Positions 4,944-6,322 of a DNA stretch of 6,322 nucleotides are shown piece after piece; position 1 is the first letter of the stretch; each line of letters begins with the position of its first letter. A program made the position numbers and the translations under genes. The stretch comes from JBKHDT01 sp049974825 (GTDB lineage: Bacteria > Pseudomonadota > Gammaproteobacteria > Halothiobacillales > Halothiobacillaceae): contig JBNGDJ010000122.1 in assembly GCA_049974825.1 (NCBI GenBank), positions 1 through 6,322 on the forward strand. Reading direction: 5' to 3'. Under the pieces are notes generated by a model that saw only the letters and a program-made list of their open reading frames with translations, had not been told where the DNA came from and did no database searches.

Positions 4944-4988
4944 TCGGGCGTGTCTGCTTTTTCGCGGTGACTCCCGGGGGCTGCATGC

Positions 4989-5720
4989 TCACAGTGCGAA
5001 GTCCTGCCCGAGGTAGACACGCCGGACCTGCTCGTTGGCCAGGATGTCCTCGGCGCTGCCGGCGGCAATGACTTCGCCTTCCGAGACAATGTAGGCGCGG
5101 CTGCAGATGCCCAGCGTTTCCCGGACGTTGTGATCGGTGATCAGCACGCCAATGCCCCGGTCTCGCAGGTGCTCCACAATTCGCTGAATGTCGACCACTG
5201 AGATGGGGTCCACGCCGGCAAAGGGCTCGTCCAGCAGCATGCAGTCCGGTCGAGCCGCCAGCGCCCGCGCGATCTCGACGCGACGGCGCTCGCCGCCGGA
5301 GAGGGCCTGGCCGCGACTGTCCCGGATGTGGTGAATGTGCAACTCGTCGAGCAACCGCTCAAGCTCTTCTTCGCGCCCCTGTCGGCCGAGGTCTGCGCGC
5401 AGTTCGAGAATGGCGAGGATGTTGTCCGCCACGCTGAGCTTTCGAAAAACCGAGGCTTCCTGCGGCAGATAGCCCAACCCCCGGCGGGCGCGCTTGTCCA
5501 CCGGCAGGTGCGTCACATCCTTCTCGTGCAGCAGGACCCGTCCGCCGTCCACGGGGATCAGCCCCACCGCCATGTAGAAACTGGTGGTCTTGCCCGCGCC
5601 ATTGGGGCCAAGCAGCCCGACGACCTCGCCCGCATGCACCTCTAGACTGACATGGCGGACGACCTGCCGCTTGCCGAAGCGCTTGGAGACACCGTCCAGT
5701 GCCAGGACCGGAGCGCTCAC
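4989..5720 (-). CDS. lptB: LPS export ABC transporter ATP-binding protein LptB
   Basis: A 243-residue cytoplasmic ABC ATPase that, with the membrane proteins LptF and LptG, drives extraction of lipopolysaccharide from the inner membrane into the Lpt bridge. All ATPase motifs are intact: Walker A GPNGAGKTT (38-46), Q-loop Gln87 in GYLPQEASVF, signature LSGGERRR (140-147), Walker B CMLLDEPFAGVDP (160-172) and the switch His197 in DHNVRET. The sequence SVFRKLSVADNI and the end DFAL are characteristic of LptB rather than of other ABC ATPases. Length is normal. The start is GTG at 5720, overlapping the lptA stop as GTGA, with a ribosome site AGGAAGA (plus 5730-5736) 9 nt upstream, so lptA and lptB are coupled. 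LptF and LptG are not in the window, as usual since they are normally encoded elsewhere. Confidence 0.97.
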   Translation of the reverse strand: MSAPVLALDGVSKRFGKRQVVRHVSLEVHAGEVVGLLGPNGAGKTTSFYMAVGLIPVDGGRVLLHEKDVTHLPVDKRARRGLGYLPQEASVFRKLSVADNILAILELRADLGRQGREEELERLLDELHIHHIRDSRGQALSGGERRRVEIARALAARPDCMLLDEPFAGVDPISVVDIQRIVEHLRDRGIGVLITDHNVRETLGICSRAYIVSEGEVIAAGSAEDILANEQVRRVYLGQDFAL

Positions 5721-6220
5721 GGCCGTGATTCTTCCTGGTCGCGGGGCATCAGGATCAGGCGGACCCGGTCACCTTCCTCCGTGCCTTCGGCGTGCACCAC
5801 CTGGGCGGCCATGTCGTATTCAATCCGGCTGGAGCTCAGCCGGTCGCCATCCCGCTCCACGACTGCATCGCCTTCCAGGATGACGCGCTCGTCGGCGGCG
5901 TGGTAGACCGCCTCCCGGGCGAAGGCGCGGATTTCCCGGCCTTCGTCGTCGATCTCCCGAAAGGTGGCGGGTTCTCCGGTCAGAACCGCGCGATCAAAGC
6001 GATCGTTTTCGACATGGATGGTGGCCTTGTCCGCCGTTGCGCGCAGGGTGCCCTGCGTGATGATGACGTTGCCCTCGTAGTGTCCGACGCCGGCCTTGTA
6101 GTCGGTGGTCTTTCGATCCGCCTCGACCTCGATCGGCTTTTCACGGTCTGCGGAAGCCGCCCAACCCGCGACAGGGGCAAGCAGCAGGGGCAGGAGCAAC
6201 GGCAATGTCTTGACTGGCAT
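5717..6220 (-). CDS. lptA: Periplasmic LPS transport protein LptA
   Basis: A 167-residue OstA/LptA-fold protein that forms the periplasmic bridge carrying lipopolysaccharide from LptC to LptD. The N-terminus (MPVKTLPLLLPLLLAPVAGWAA) is a signal peptide with one basic residue and a leucine-rich core, probably cleaved near GWAA. The mature part starts with REKPIEVEAD, followed by the family pattern YEGNVIITQGTLRATADKATI at about 48-68 and later strands such as AREAVYH and RIEYDMAAQVVHAEG. Length is close to other LptA proteins. The ATG is preceded at 8 nt by AAAGGTG (plus 6229-6235). The stop overlaps the lptB GTG. LptC, which usually lies directly upstream, is not seen: the 102 nt before the start show no LptC-like C-terminus and end in the repeat at 6302. 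Confidence 0.93.
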   Translation of the reverse strand: MPVKTLPLLLPLLLAPVAGWAASADREKPIEVEADRKTTDYKAGVGHYEGNVIITQGTLRATADKATIHVENDRFDRAVLTGEPATFREIDDEGREIRAFAREAVYHAADERVILEGDAVVERDGDRLSSSRIEYDMAAQVVHAEGTEEGDRVRLILMPRDQEESRP

Positions 6221-6301
6221 GGTTGGGGCACCTTTGGTTTGCCGGGTTTTGCGTATTCAGCGTGTTCTGGGTTGGTCCCGCAGACGCCGGGCAGGGCATC
6301 G

Positions 6302-6322
6302 CCTAGGGAAACTCTGCACAAA
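6302..6322 (+). repeat. Terminal repeat, right copy, running out of the window
   Basis: Positions 6302-6319 are identical to 2-19, including the CTAG (6303-6306), and lie 82 nt upstream of the lptA start. The next bases (AAA) match the inverted end of the left element (which reads GCACAAAG when inverted) better than its left end (GCACGAAT). This suggests a second element, flipped relative to the first, extending beyond the window. Confidence 0.6.

Noticed and set aside
2..6319. The whole window as a composite transposon between two repeat ends
   Set aside because: The ends are in direct orientation, no transposase is present, and the cargo is conserved core genes in their usual chromosomal order.
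5980..6321. Minus-strand frame of 113 codons covering the lptA upstream region
   Set aside because: Most of it overlaps lptA in another frame with arginine/serine-rich low-complexity sequence; the upstream part does not resemble LptC.

Overview
The window is a compact, high-G+C stretch of a gammaproteobacterial chromosome carrying the conserved lptAB-rpoN-hpf-ptsN-rapZ neighbourhood. All nine genes I can support lie on the minus strand, so transcription runs from the right end to the left end. The presence of an HPr kinase gene, a mannose-type EIIA and an HPr in the rpoN cluster, instead of the enterobacterial rpoN-hpf-ptsN-rapZ-npr order, points to a non-enteric gammaproteobacterium (a Chromatiales/Xanthomonadales-like relative). 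Taxonomy is inference from gene order and protein character only.

Layout in transcriptional order. First come lptA (periplasmic LPS bridge) and lptB (LPS-export ATPase), overlapping by 4 nt. A 172-nt gap follows with a weak promoter candidate and a short repeat-like sequence. Then rpoN (sigma-54) and hpf (ribosome hibernation factor) are separated by 33 nt. A strong intrinsic terminator sits just after hpf. A second block follows: ptsN (EIIA-Ntr), a short single-domain hprK, rapZ, a mannose-family EIIA and an HPr. In this block ptsN and hprK probably overlap, and rapZ/EIIA and EIIA/HPr each overlap by an ATGA. There is no gene-free stretch longer than about 300 bases.

The first block couples LPS transport, alternative sigma factor and hibernation factor. 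The second is a regulatory phosphotransfer module: HPr has both the histidine used in PTS phosphorelay and the serine target of HprK, and two EIIA proteins are potential acceptors. No enzyme I, EIIB or EIIC is in the window, so the module looks regulatory rather than a sugar transporter, at least in what is visible.

The less ordinary content is non-coding. The left 205 bases look like a small non-autonomous element (MITE-like): 18-nt imperfect terminal inverted repeats next to a CTAG tetranucleotide, with a structured interior built of repeated hairpin units. The same 18-nt terminus recurs exactly at the far right end, in the same orientation, and a degenerate version lies in the lptB-rpoN gap. 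I found no clear evidence of an entirely new system; the best leads are this repeat family and the altered signature motif of the short HprK.
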